Assembly: GCA_902475825.1 (NCBI GenBank)
Contig: CABSBA010000076.1
Location: 1 to 7,248 of the forward strand
DNA from: an uncultured Collinsella sp.
GTDB lineage: Bacteria > Actinomycetota > Coriobacteriia > Coriobacteriales > Coriobacteriaceae
DNA: 7,248 nucleotides
Direction: 5' to 3'
Position numbers and translations under genes: made by a program. Below the pieces are notes generated by a model. That model worked only from the letters and a program-made list of their open reading frames with translations, was not told where the DNA came from and searched no databases. The number at the start of each line of letters is the position of its first letter. Positions within the stretch are counted from its first letter, which is position 1. This document shows positions 1 to 5,818 of the stretch, piece after piece.

Positions 1-1002
1 ATTGCGGCCATGGGCGTTTCGTCTCAGAGCATGGCGGCCTTTCGCTTGTTGGTCGGAGCGCTTATCTTGGCGCCGGTCCTGATGTTTATGGGCTGCCGTC
101 CGGGTGAGGGGTCTACCGTGGCTCAGGGTCCCCTGACGCTATTCAAGGCAAGCCCCAAAGAGCTCGTCCCCTGCGCGCTGGTCGGTATCGTCGGTTTAGC
201 CGCCGCCAACACCTGCTATTACGAGTGCATGCGCGAGGTGGGTATGTCTACGGCCTCGGTGCTGCTCTACACCTCGCCGGTGTTTGGCGTCATGCTCGGC
301 CGCGTGCTTTATCGCGAGGACGTGACCCCCAACAAGCTCGTTGCCATTGTCTTTAACATCGTTGGCTGCGTGCTTGCGGTGACCAATGGCGACCTTTCCG
401 GTTTTCATTTTTCGGTTTGGGGCGTCACGTCGGGCGTGATTGCAGGCCTTTGTGGTGCGTCGCTCGCGGTGTTTAGCCGGATAGCAACCAAGACGGTCCA
501 CCCGCTGGCTGTCACGTTTTGGGGCTTTGTCTTTGGCGGTGCGGTTATGACGGCTATCGCGGCTCCGTGGCCGGATGTCGCCGCGGCAATGTCGCCACAG
601 CTGCTGCTGCTGTTCCTTGGCTTTGGACTCATCCCCACAGCCGTGGCTTACATCTTATATATGCAGGGTCTGTCCATGGGGCTCGAGACATCGAAAGTTC
701 CCGTCGTAATGTCTTTCGAGACGGTCGTCACCGTACTGGTGGGCATTGGTGTCTATGCCGAGCCCGCCGGCGTGATCAAAGTCCTGGGCATCGTGCTGGT
801 GCTCGCGTCCATCCTGATTATGAACACCGACTTCTCCAAGCTGCGCAACAGTGTGTTTGTCGGTCATGTTGTTGAGAGCATGACCTTTAAGCCCAACGCG
901 TGGTGGACCGAAAAATCGCAGGACATGGATCTGTTTAAGGAGCGCACCGGCATCGCGCTGGAGCCTACCGTGCAGGAAAGCCCCTGGTACTTCGTGCGAT
1001 AG
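1..1002 (+). CDS. DMT/EamA-family membrane transporter, 5' end outside window
   Basis: This is a polytopic inner-membrane protein of the drug/metabolite transporter superfamily (EamA type), which usually exports small metabolites; the substrate cannot be read from sequence. The frame is open from base 1 (Ile-Ala-Ala before the ATG at 10). The first hydrophobic segment, with the AAFRLLVGALIL pattern, matches the second helix of EamA proteins, so the first helix and true start are probably just upstream and the ATG at 10 is internal. I count nine hydrophobic segments of the usual ten, including GVTSGVIAGLCGASLAVFSR at the start of the second EamA repeat. After the last helix (ending near ILIMN) there is an unusual soluble tail of about 55 residues containing WW, many charges and ending WYFVR. 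Phe codons are mostly TTT (14 of 19), unlike the operon downstream. No functional link to that operon is evident. The family call is firm, the substrate unknown. Confidence 0.85.
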   Translation: MAAMGVSSQSMAAFRLLVGALILAPVLMFMGCRPGEGSTVAQGPLTLFKASPKELVPCALVGIVGLAAANTCYYECMREVGMSTASVLLYTSPVFGVMLGRVLYREDVTPNKLVAIVFNIVGCVLAVTNGDLSGFHFSVWGVTSGVIAGLCGASLAVFSRIATKTVHPLAVTFWGFVFGGAVMTAIAAPWPDVAAAMSPQLLLLFLGFGLIPTAVAYILYMQGLSMGLETSKVPVVMSFETVVTVLVGIGVYAEPAGVIKVLGIVLVLASILIMNTDFSKLRNSVFVGHVVESMTFKPNAWWTEKSQDMDLFKERTGIALEPTVQESPWYFVR

Positions 1003-1043
1003 AGGATTGAGCGCAGGGTCTGACCTGGGGTTATCCAGCCCGC

Positions 1044-1078
1044 GCCGGACTACCCGGCCCCAACGTTTCAAGTACGTT
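1044..1078. promoter_or_regulatory. Two dyads upstream of the PTS promoter
   Basis: Two perfect inverted repeats lie in tandem. GCCGG-N5-CCGGC occupies 1044-1058 and AACGT-N7-ACGTT occupies 1062-1078. A weaker dyad CTGG-N6-CCAG is at 1025-1038. None is followed by a T-run, so they are poor terminator candidates for the transporter gene. The AACGT/ACGTT arms recur at 1140-1154 next to the -10 box, which favours a protein-binding role. This is inference from symmetry only. Confidence 0.35.
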
Positions 1079-1080
1079 AA

Positions 1081-1115
1081 ACCCGTCAACGGTCGATTTT
1101 CACCCGCGAACGGTC
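1081..1115 (+). promoter_or_regulatory. 14-bp direct repeat pair, 21-bp period, candidate activator sites
   Basis: ACCCGTCAACGGTC (1081-1094) and ACCCGCGAACGGTC (1102-1115) match at 12 of 14 bases. Their starts are 21 bp apart, about two helical turns. Each contains a small dyad, CCG-N4-CGG, at 1083-1092 and 1104-1113. Repeated half-symmetric boxes on the same helix face, just upstream of a promoter with a poor -35, are what a dimeric regulator's tandem sites look like. The regulator is not encoded in this window. Arrangement is seen directly; function is inferred. Confidence 0.5.
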
Positions 1116-1117
1116 TT

Positions 1118-1169
1118 TATACTAATTAGCAATATAAGCAACGTATAAGACGTTATAATGACCATAACG
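1118..1169 (+). promoter_or_regulatory. Promoter of the PTS operon with overlapping operator-like dyads
   Basis: An AT-rich island in GC-rich DNA carries a perfect -10 hexamer TATAAT at 1154-1159, 27 bp before the EIIAB start codon. TATAAG-type hexamers also sit at 1133-1138 and 1144-1149, and TATACT at 1118-1123. No good -35 lies 17 bp upstream of TATAAT (AATATA at 1131-1136), suggesting activator dependence. Two inverted repeats overlap here: AACGT-N5-ACGTT (1140-1154) and CGTTAT-N7-ATAACG (1151-1169). The second covers the -10 box and the probable start site, the position expected for a repressor operator. I saw no sigma-54 -24/-12 signature. The promoter is likely; the operator role is inference. 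Confidence 0.6.
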
Positions 1170-1185
1170 AAAAGGAGGAGGCAAG

Positions 1186-2109
1186 ATGAATCAGATCATT
1201 CTCGCATCTCATGGCGGCCTGGCCGCAGGCGCCAAAGACACGCTCGAGATGGTTCTCGGCGACGTGTCGAACGTCCACGTCGTGTCGCTTGCTCGTGACG
1301 ACAAGGAGCCCATCACCAATAAGGTGGACGCCATGATCGCCACGTTCAACGCGGACGACACCGTCTATGTGCTGACCGATATGCTCGGCAGCTCGGTCAA
1401 CAACAACATGGTCGAGCTTTCCAAGAACGGCACGAAGTTCACGGTTGTCAGCGGTTTCAACATCCCGCTGGCGCTTACGCTCGCTATGAGCCCCGTCCCC
1501 GTCAAGGGCGCCGAGCTCGCGGCCCTCATCAATGAGGCCCGCACCGGTCTGACCAACCCCAACGCACCGGTCGAGGCCGCCGCGGCTCCCGCCAAGAAGG
1601 CCAAGGCGTCCCGTCACAGCTCCGGTCCCGCCAAGATCGTCCTCGCACGTCTTGATTACCGTCTGCTGCACGGCCAGGTCGTCTTTACCTGGACCACCAA
1701 GGTTCAGGCCGAGCGCATCATCGTCGTCGACAACGCTGCCGCCAACGATGACATCAAGAAGGGCGCTCTTAAGCTGGCCAAGCCCCAGGGCGTTCGCCTG
1801 AACGTCTTCACCGTCGAGCGTGCCCTCGCCAAGATGGACAAGCTCAACACCCTCGGCGAGCGCGTCATGTTCGTCTTTGGCAATACTGCCGAGATGCTGC
1901 AGTTCTGCCAGGGCTACAAGCTCGACGCCATCAACCTGGGTGCCACCGCCAACCACGACGGCGCCGATCAGGTCGGCGGCAAGGACAGCTCCGTCTTCCT
2001 CGACGCCACCCAGAAGGCCGACGTCAACCAGCTGCTCGACATGGGCATCAAGCTCTATGTCCAGCAGACCCCTACGTATCAGAGCGTCGACATCGACGCC
2101 AAGCTGTAA
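1186..2109 (+). CDS. Mannose-family PTS fused EIIAB component
   Basis: This cytoplasmic component carries phosphate from HPr to the incoming sugar and works with the EIIC and EIID proteins encoded next. At 307 residues it fuses both domains. EIIA is about residues 1-120; its phospho-histidine is His9 in ILASHGGLAAG, with the TDMLGSS motif near 64-70. An Ala/Lys/Pro-rich linker spans about 121-148. EIIB is about 149-307; its phospho-histidine is His162 in RLDYRLLHGQV. The usual motif there is DDRLIHGQV, so the second Asp is replaced by Tyr159. The order matches E. coli ManX. The start at 1186 has a strong AAGGAGG at 1172-1178, seven bases upstream. It is the first gene of a tight IIAB-IIC-IID cluster. 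ManX-like fusion is certain by motif. Sugar specificity is not, and the downstream deglycase argues against plain mannose. Confidence 0.93.
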   Translation: MNQIILASHGGLAAGAKDTLEMVLGDVSNVHVVSLARDDKEPITNKVDAMIATFNADDTVYVLTDMLGSSVNNNMVELSKNGTKFTVVSGFNIPLALTLAMSPVPVKGAELAALINEARTGLTNPNAPVEAAAAPAKKAKASRHSSGPAKIVLARLDYRLLHGQVVFTWTTKVQAERIIVVDNAAANDDIKKGALKLAKPQGVRLNVFTVERALAKMDKLNTLGERVMFVFGNTAEMLQFCQGYKLDAINLGATANHDGADQVGGKDSSVFLDATQKADVNQLLDMGIKLYVQQTPTYQSVDIDAKL

Positions 2110-2114
2110 TCAAC

Positions 2115-2128
2115 CAGGCTTTTGCCTG
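2115..2128 (+). other. Small intercistronic hairpin CAGGC-TTTT-GCCTG
   Basis: A perfect 5-bp stem with a TTTT loop lies in the 36-base gap between EIIAB and EIIC, five bases after the EIIAB stop and just before the AAAGGAGA ribosome-binding site (2133-2140). It lacks a T-run, so it is more likely an RNA-processing or stability element than a terminator. It could also be chance. Confidence 0.3.
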
Positions 2129-2145
2129 ACTGAAAGGAGAAGGGT

Positions 2146-2940
2146 ATGAATACGTTCATCAGTGCGGTGCTCGTCGGCCTCGTCGGCGTGTTCTGCATGT
2201 GGGACTCCCGCCTGCTCGGTCGTCTTAACTTCGAGCAGCCCCTCGTTGGCGCTACGCTCGTCGGTCTGCTGCTGGGCGATGTGCCCACCGGCCTTGCCGT
2301 CGGTGCCGCCGTCGAGCTCGTGTCCATGGGCCTGGTGCAGGTCGGCGCCGCCGTTCCGCCCGATATGGTCCTGGGCGGCATCGTGGCCGCTGCCTTTGCG
2401 TGCCTGACCGATGCTTCCGCCGAGACCGCCATGACGATCGCCATCCCGGTCGCCGTCCTGGGTCAGCTCCTCGGCATCGTGTTCCGTTCCATCATCGCCG
2501 CCCTCACCCATGTGGCAGATAGCGCGATCGATAACGGAAAGTTCAAGACCGCCTACCGTATGCACATCTGCGCCGGCTCCGGTCTGTACGCCGTCATGTA
2601 CTTCCTGCCGATCTTCCTCGCCGTCTTTGTTGGCACCGACCTGGTTCAGGCCATCGTCAACATGGTTCCCGAGTGGCTGTCCACTGGTCTTAACGTTTCG
2701 ACCAAGATCATGACCGCCTACGGCTTGGCCCTGCTGCTCACCATGATGATCAAGAAGGGTATGACTCCGTTCCTGTTCATCGGTTTCCTGCTCGCCGCTT
2801 ACCTCAACCTGTCCGTCATCGCGGTCGCTCTGATCGGTGTGTGCCTGGCTGTCGTCTTCATGGGCTTCAAGTTCAACGGTTCCCATGCAGCTGCCGGTGT
2901 CGATTCCGACTACGATCCGCTCGAAGACGACGAAGACTAA
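2146..2940 (+). CDS. Mannose-family PTS EIIC permease component
   Basis: This integral membrane subunit forms, with EIID, the sugar channel of the transporter. It has 264 residues, close to E. coli ManY (about 266). It is strongly hydrophobic, with repeated Gly-rich helices: about 4-20, the GATLVGLLLGDVPTGLAVGA region about 35-55, and the conserved-type stretch VQVGAAVPPDMVLGGIVAAA around 64-83, which fits the EIIC substrate-path signature. It ends in a soluble acidic tail (DSDYDPLEDDED). The start at 2146 follows AAAGGAGA (2133-2140). The stop at 2938-2940 abuts the ribosome-binding site of EIID, so the two subunits are probably translationally coupled. Phe is mostly TTC, as in the rest of the operon. 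Family assignment is firm. Confidence 0.92.
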   Translation: MNTFISAVLVGLVGVFCMWDSRLLGRLNFEQPLVGATLVGLLLGDVPTGLAVGAAVELVSMGLVQVGAAVPPDMVLGGIVAAAFACLTDASAETAMTIAIPVAVLGQLLGIVFRSIIAALTHVADSAIDNGKFKTAYRMHICAGSGLYAVMYFLPIFLAVFVGTDLVQAIVNMVPEWLSTGLNVSTKIMTAYGLALLLTMMIKKGMTPFLFIGFLLAAYLNLSVIAVALIGVCLAVVFMGFKFNGSHAAAGVDSDYDPLEDDED

Positions 2941-2953
2941 GGAGGAACACACT

Positions 2954-3787
2954 ATGGCAACCGCAACCAAGGACGTGTCCCTGAACAAGAAGGTCAGCCA
3001 GTTCTTCTGGCGCTCCTGGGCCATCCAGGCCTCTTGGAACTACGAGCGTCAGATGAACATGGGCTTCCTCTACGGCATGGTTCCCACGCTCGATCGCCTC
3101 TATCCGGATGAGTCCGACCCCAAGCAGCTCGCTGCTAAGAAAGAGGCATACCACCGTCACATGGCGTTCTACAACTGCACCCCGCAGACGAGCGCTTTCA
3201 TCCTGGGCCTCTCCGCCTCCATGGAGGAGGAGTACGCCAAGGATCCCGAGAACTTCGATCCCGATTCGATCAACGCGGTCAAGACCTCCCTCATGGGTCC
3301 GCTTTCCGGCATCGGTGACTCCTTCTTCCAGGGCACCATCCGCGTTATCGCCTTTGGTCTGGGCGTTCAGCTGGCTCAGCAGGGCTCCATCATGGGCCCG
3401 ATCCTGGCCATGCTCATCTCCATTGTCCCCTCCGTGCTGATCACTTGGTTCGCAGCCAAGATGGGCTATCAGGGCGGCCACGAGTACCTGAGCAAGCTTC
3501 AGGGCGGCGACCTCATGGAGAAGCTCATGTATGTCTGCGGCATCGTGGGTCTTATGTCCGTGGGCGGCATGATCGCCACGCTGATCGGCGCCACCACCCC
3601 GCTGCAGTTCGCTGACGGCACCGTCGTGATCCAGGACATCCTGGATGGCATGATGCCCCAGATGATCTCCCTCGGCCTCACCGGCCTTATGTACTGGCTC
3701 ATCAAGAAGAACGTCAACACCGGTTGGCTTCTCGTGATCGCCATCGTGGGCGGCATCGCCCTCTCCGCGGCCGGCATCCTGGCCTAG
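2954..3787 (+). CDS. Mannose-family PTS EIID component
   Basis: EIID is the second membrane subunit, found only in the mannose PTS family. The protein has 277 residues, near the family norm. Its long N-terminal cytosolic part shows the expected FFWRSW..Q.SWNYERQMNMGF start (residues 17-38), then HMAFYNCTPQTSAFILG (69-85) and an acidic ASMEEEYAKD stretch. SLMGPLSGIGDSFFQGT (112-128) is the hallmark EIID motif, followed by C-terminal membrane helices. I chose the ATG at 2954 because GGAGG at 2941-2945 sits eight bases before it, directly after the EIIC stop; the frame stays open further upstream only as an overlap with EIIC. The gene ends at 3787 with a hairpin-rich 198-base gap before the SIS gene. 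Assignment is firm. Confidence 0.93.
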   Translation: MATATKDVSLNKKVSQFFWRSWAIQASWNYERQMNMGFLYGMVPTLDRLYPDESDPKQLAAKKEAYHRHMAFYNCTPQTSAFILGLSASMEEEYAKDPENFDPDSINAVKTSLMGPLSGIGDSFFQGTIRVIAFGLGVQLAQQGSIMGPILAMLISIVPSVLITWFAAKMGYQGGHEYLSKLQGGDLMEKLMYVCGIVGLMSVGGMIATLIGATTPLQFADGTVVIQDILDGMMPQMISLGLTGLMYWLIKKNVNTGWLLVIAIVGGIALSAAGILA

Positions 3788-3795
3788 TCGCGACC

Positions 3796-3856
3796 AAGCG
3801 TCTAATCGCTTTCCCCGGGGAGCCTGCCTGACATCCCATACCCCAGGCAGGCTTCC
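3796..3856 (+). terminator. Hairpins after EIID without a T-tract; possible processing or attenuation site
   Basis: Just after the EIID stop is a small stem, AAGCG-N6-CGCTT (3796-3811). A strong one follows: 13 bp (one G-U) with arms at 3818-3830 and 3844-3856, core AGCCTGCCTG/CAGGCAGGCT, and a 13-base loop. No U-run follows (the next bases are ATCCCTAAA), so complete intrinsic termination is doubtful. A 3' stabiliser for the IIABCD message or partial termination is more likely. The structure is seen; the role is inferred. Confidence 0.5.
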
Positions 3857-3864
3857 ATCCCTAA

Positions 3865-3895
3865 ATGTGTCAAAGGGACAGTTCCTTTGACACAT
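3865..3895 (+). repeat. 12-bp perfect hairpin with GACAG loop core
   Basis: ATGTGTCAAAGG (3865-3876) pairs perfectly with CCTTTGACACAT (3884-3895) around a seven-base loop GACAGTT. No T-run follows. The inner part, CAAAGG-GACAG-CCTTTG, recurs at 5700-5720 inside the terminator after the HAD gene, but with unrelated outer arms, so this looks like a member of a genome-wide hairpin family. It lies upstream of the SIS gene leader. Confidence 0.55.
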
Positions 3896-3985
3896 CCTCA
3901 ACGGGCCGGCGACTCGGTCCAAACCACGGTAACCCTGCGAGCGCTCGGCAATGTGGCGCCGCAAAAATCGAAAGGAATGTGTCAG

Positions 3986-4969
3986 ATGTACGAGATCGAC
4001 CTTAACCTCCCTAAGCAGATCGTCGCTGACGTCCTGTCCAACCACGAGATCCACAGCGTCGCCTTCGTCGGCTGCGGTGCTTCCATGTCCGACCTTTACC
4101 CCGCCAAGTACTTCCTGGCCAACAACACGGACAAGCTGAACGTTCAGATCTTCACCGCTAACGAGTTCAACTACGACACGCCTTCCTGGGTCAACGAGCA
4201 CACCTTCGTGATCACCTGCTCCCTCGGTGGCTCCACGCCCGAGACCGTCGAGGCCAACAAGACCGCCAAGAAGCACAATTGCCCGGTCGTCTCCCTCACC
4301 AACAAGGCTGGCTCCGCCCTGACCGTCGACGCTGACTACGTCATCGTTCACGGCTTCCACGCCAACTTCGCTGCCAAGTGCGAGAAGCCCGGCTACGCCA
4401 TCGCTCTTGCTGTCGAGATCCTTCAGCAGACCGAGGGCTATGACCACTACGAGGACATGATCACCGGCCTCACCAACGTCTTCGAGCTCTGCGAGAACGC
4501 CGCTCAGCACTGCAAGAAGCTCGCCAAGAAGTTCGCCGAGGACTTCAAGGACGACAAGATGATCTACTTCATGGCTTCCGGTGCCTCCGAGAAGATGGCT
4601 TATTCTCACGCCGCCTTCCTGTTCACCGAGATGCAGTGGATCGACGCCGCCGCCTACAACACCGGCGAGTACTTCCACGGCCCGTTCGAGGTTTCCACCG
4701 AGGGTAAGCCCTACGTCTTCTTCATGTCCGATGGCGCTACCCGTCCGATGGACGCCCGCGCCCTCACCTTCCTTGAGCGCATGGGCGCCAAGGTCGCTCT
4801 GATCGACTCCAAGGACTACGGCCTGGCTGACGCTGTGCCCGCGAGCGTCGTCACCTACTTCAACCCGCTGCTGCACCTCGCCGTTATGCGCGAGTACGGC
4901 AACCAGATCGCCGAGGCCCGTCAGCATCCGCTGACCATGCGTCGCTACATGTGGAAGCTTTCCTACTAA
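3986..4969 (+). CDS. SIS-domain sugar-phosphate deglycase, FrlB/FraB-like
   Basis: This is a likely cytosolic enzyme that hydrolyses a 6-phosphorylated Amadori product (fructoselysine-6-P or fructose-amino acid-6-P type) to glucose-6-P plus the amine. It has 327 residues and two SIS folds: about 20-120, with GCGAS at 30-33 and the phosphate-binding CSLGGSTPET at 78-87, and about 190-285. In the second half, Glu215 (FTEMQW) and His231 (GEYFHGP) are 16 residues apart, matching the Glu/His pair I recall as catalytic in Salmonella FraB. The C-terminus RRYMWKLSY resembles the RRYYGGLVEY end of E. coli FrlB. I chose ATG 3986 because AAAGGA at 3971-3976 is nine bases upstream; ATG 3977 would touch that site, and the frame's longer extension starts inside a hairpin. 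All 19 Phe codons are TTC, suggesting high expression. Glucosamine-type isomerase is the alternative, less likely without a glutaminase domain. Confidence 0.82.
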   Translation: MYEIDLNLPKQIVADVLSNHEIHSVAFVGCGASMSDLYPAKYFLANNTDKLNVQIFTANEFNYDTPSWVNEHTFVITCSLGGSTPETVEANKTAKKHNCPVVSLTNKAGSALTVDADYVIVHGFHANFAAKCEKPGYAIALAVEILQQTEGYDHYEDMITGLTNVFELCENAAQHCKKLAKKFAEDFKDDKMIYFMASGASEKMAYSHAAFLFTEMQWIDAAAYNTGEYFHGPFEVSTEGKPYVFFMSDGATRPMDARALTFLERMGAKVALIDSKDYGLADAVPASVVTYFNPLLHLAVMREYGNQIAEARQHPLTMRRYMWKLSY

Positions 4970-4971
4970 TC

Positions 4972-4988
4972 ACAAGTAAGTAGACCTT
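4972..4988 (+). repeat. Copy 1 of the ACAAGTGAGTAGACTTT motif
   Basis: ACAAGTAAGTAGACCTT begins two bases after the SIS stop codon. It matches at 15 of 17 bases the motif that forms the ends of the nested palindrome at 5859-5977. Here the two substitutions create a small dyad GTAAG-TAGAC-CTTAC (4976-4990). Function unknown. Confidence 0.5.
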
Positions 4989-5002
4989 ACGGGTTGATTG
5001 AG

Positions 5003-5035
5003 AGGGGATGGGGTTTGCGCCCCGTCCCCTTTTTT
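5003..5035 (+). terminator. Strong intrinsic terminator after the SIS gene
   Basis: An 11-bp GC-rich stem (arms 5003-5013 and 5020-5030, one G-T wobble at 5009/5024) with loop TTTGCG is followed by a run of six Ts (5030-5035). This is a textbook Rho-independent terminator. It ends only about nine bases before the ribosome-binding site of the HAD gene, leaving no room for a normal promoter in between. Confidence 0.9.
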
Positions 5036-5055
5036 GTTCTTGAGAGGAGATGCGT

Positions 5056-5685
5056 ATGATCAAGGCAGTGCTGTTTGACATGGACGGCGTGCTGGTCGAT
5101 ACCGAGTGGTTCTACAACCGTCGCCGCGTGGCGTTTATGGAAGAGAAGGGGTTCCACTTTGACGAGATTCCCGATCTTTCGGGGTCTAACGAGCCCGCCA
5201 TTTGGGAGGCGCTGGTGCCCGACGATATTGAGCTGCGCGAGCGTCTGCGCGTGGAGTACAAGCAAGTCTACAGCCCGGATCACCCCGTTCCGTATGCCGA
5301 GCTGCTCAACGAGCAAACGGAGCCGGTGATGCGTGAGCTGCACGAGCGCGGCGTGAAGTGTGCCATCGCGAGCTCGTCCTATCGCGAGTTGATTGATGAG
5401 CTGGTGGGGATCGCCGGCATCGCCGACGTGCTGGACTACACCATCAGCGGTCACGAGTGCAGCGCGTTTAAGCCCGACCCCGAGATCTACCTGCGCGCCA
5501 TGGAGGCGCTGGGGGTGGAGCCTGCCGAGTGCCTGGTTATCGAGGACTCGCCTTTGGGCATCGAGGCCGGCAAACGCTCCGGCGCCCGCGTCCTGGCGCT
5601 GCGTCCGCACGAGGGCGTCAACCTGGACCAGTCCGCCGCCGACGTTGTCATCGACAACCTGACCGACATCCTATCTGCCATCTAG
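5056..5685 (+). CDS. HAD-superfamily phosphatase, beta-phosphoglucomutase-like
   Basis: This cytosolic hydrolase probably acts on a phosphorylated sugar or related metabolite. It has 209 residues, typical for this HAD subfamily. All four motifs are present: FDMDGVL with nucleophile Asp8 and acid/base Asp10; a Ser motif in IASSS (104-108); Lys139 in FKPDPEIY; and Glu163-Asp164 in VIEDSPLGIEAG. A helical cap lies between motifs I and II (about 17-85), as in YcjU/PGM-like enzymes. The start at 5056 is preferred over ATG 5050 because AGGAG at 5045-5049 would touch the latter but is six bases from the former. A strong terminator just upstream means it is transcribed by read-through or a promoter I cannot find. 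Its Phe codons are mainly TTT, unlike the SIS gene. It may or may not serve the same pathway; the exact substrate is unknown. Confidence 0.85.
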   Translation: MIKAVLFDMDGVLVDTEWFYNRRRVAFMEEKGFHFDEIPDLSGSNEPAIWEALVPDDIELRERLRVEYKQVYSPDHPVPYAELLNEQTEPVMRELHERGVKCAIASSSYRELIDELVGIAGIADVLDYTISGHECSAFKPDPEIYLRAMEALGVEPAECLVIEDSPLGIEAGKRSGARVLALRPHEGVNLDQSAADVVIDNLTDILSAI

Positions 5686-5689
5686 CAGC

Positions 5690-5731
5690 AAAACCACCAC
5701 AAAGGGGACAGGCACCTTTGTGGTGGTTTTT
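5690..5731 (+). terminator. Bidirectional intrinsic terminator after the HAD gene
   Basis: AAAACCACCACAAAGG (5690-5705) pairs perfectly over 16 bp with CCTTTGTGGTGGTTTT (5715-5730), loop GGACAGGCA. The T-run continues to 5731 and the matching A-run on the left makes it work on either strand. It starts five bases after the HAD stop. Its inner core is shared with the hairpin at 3865-3895. Confidence 0.9.
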
Positions 5732-5818
5732 ATTGGGGCGACTTTTTTGAAGGCAGTTGACGCTAAAACCACCGCGAGAAGCACTGGTTCACGCATCTTT
5801 TGCTGCGGATTGGCTCAA

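Noticed and set aside
1003..1185. Sigma-54 promoter, common for EII-Man operons
   Set aside because: No GG-N10-GC (-24/-12) element with the expected sequence is visible near the gene, while a clear TATAAT is present.
3887..3892. TTGACA as a -35 box for a promoter of the SIS gene
   Set aside because: It is part of the 3884-3895 hairpin arm, and there is no -10-like hexamer at 16-19 bases downstream (the region is GC-rich).
3887..3985. N-terminal extension of the SIS protein from a TTG at 3887
   Set aside because: The TTG lies inside a hairpin arm with no ribosome-binding site, the added residues resemble nothing in the family, and AAAGGA plus ATG 3986 gives a family-like start.
2873..4927. 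A 684-codon open frame on the minus strand, plus other long minus-strand frames at 1153-1956 and 2110-3024
   Set aside because: They lie opposite well-identified PTS and SIS genes, have repetitive low-complexity translations rich in Gly, Asp, His and Val, and show no family motif. They are by-products of C-ending codon bias in GC-rich DNA.
5050..5055. ATG 5050 as the start of the HAD gene
   Set aside because: It directly touches the AGGAG site; ATG 5056 has correct spacing and starts MIKAVLFDMDG, the usual HAD beginning.
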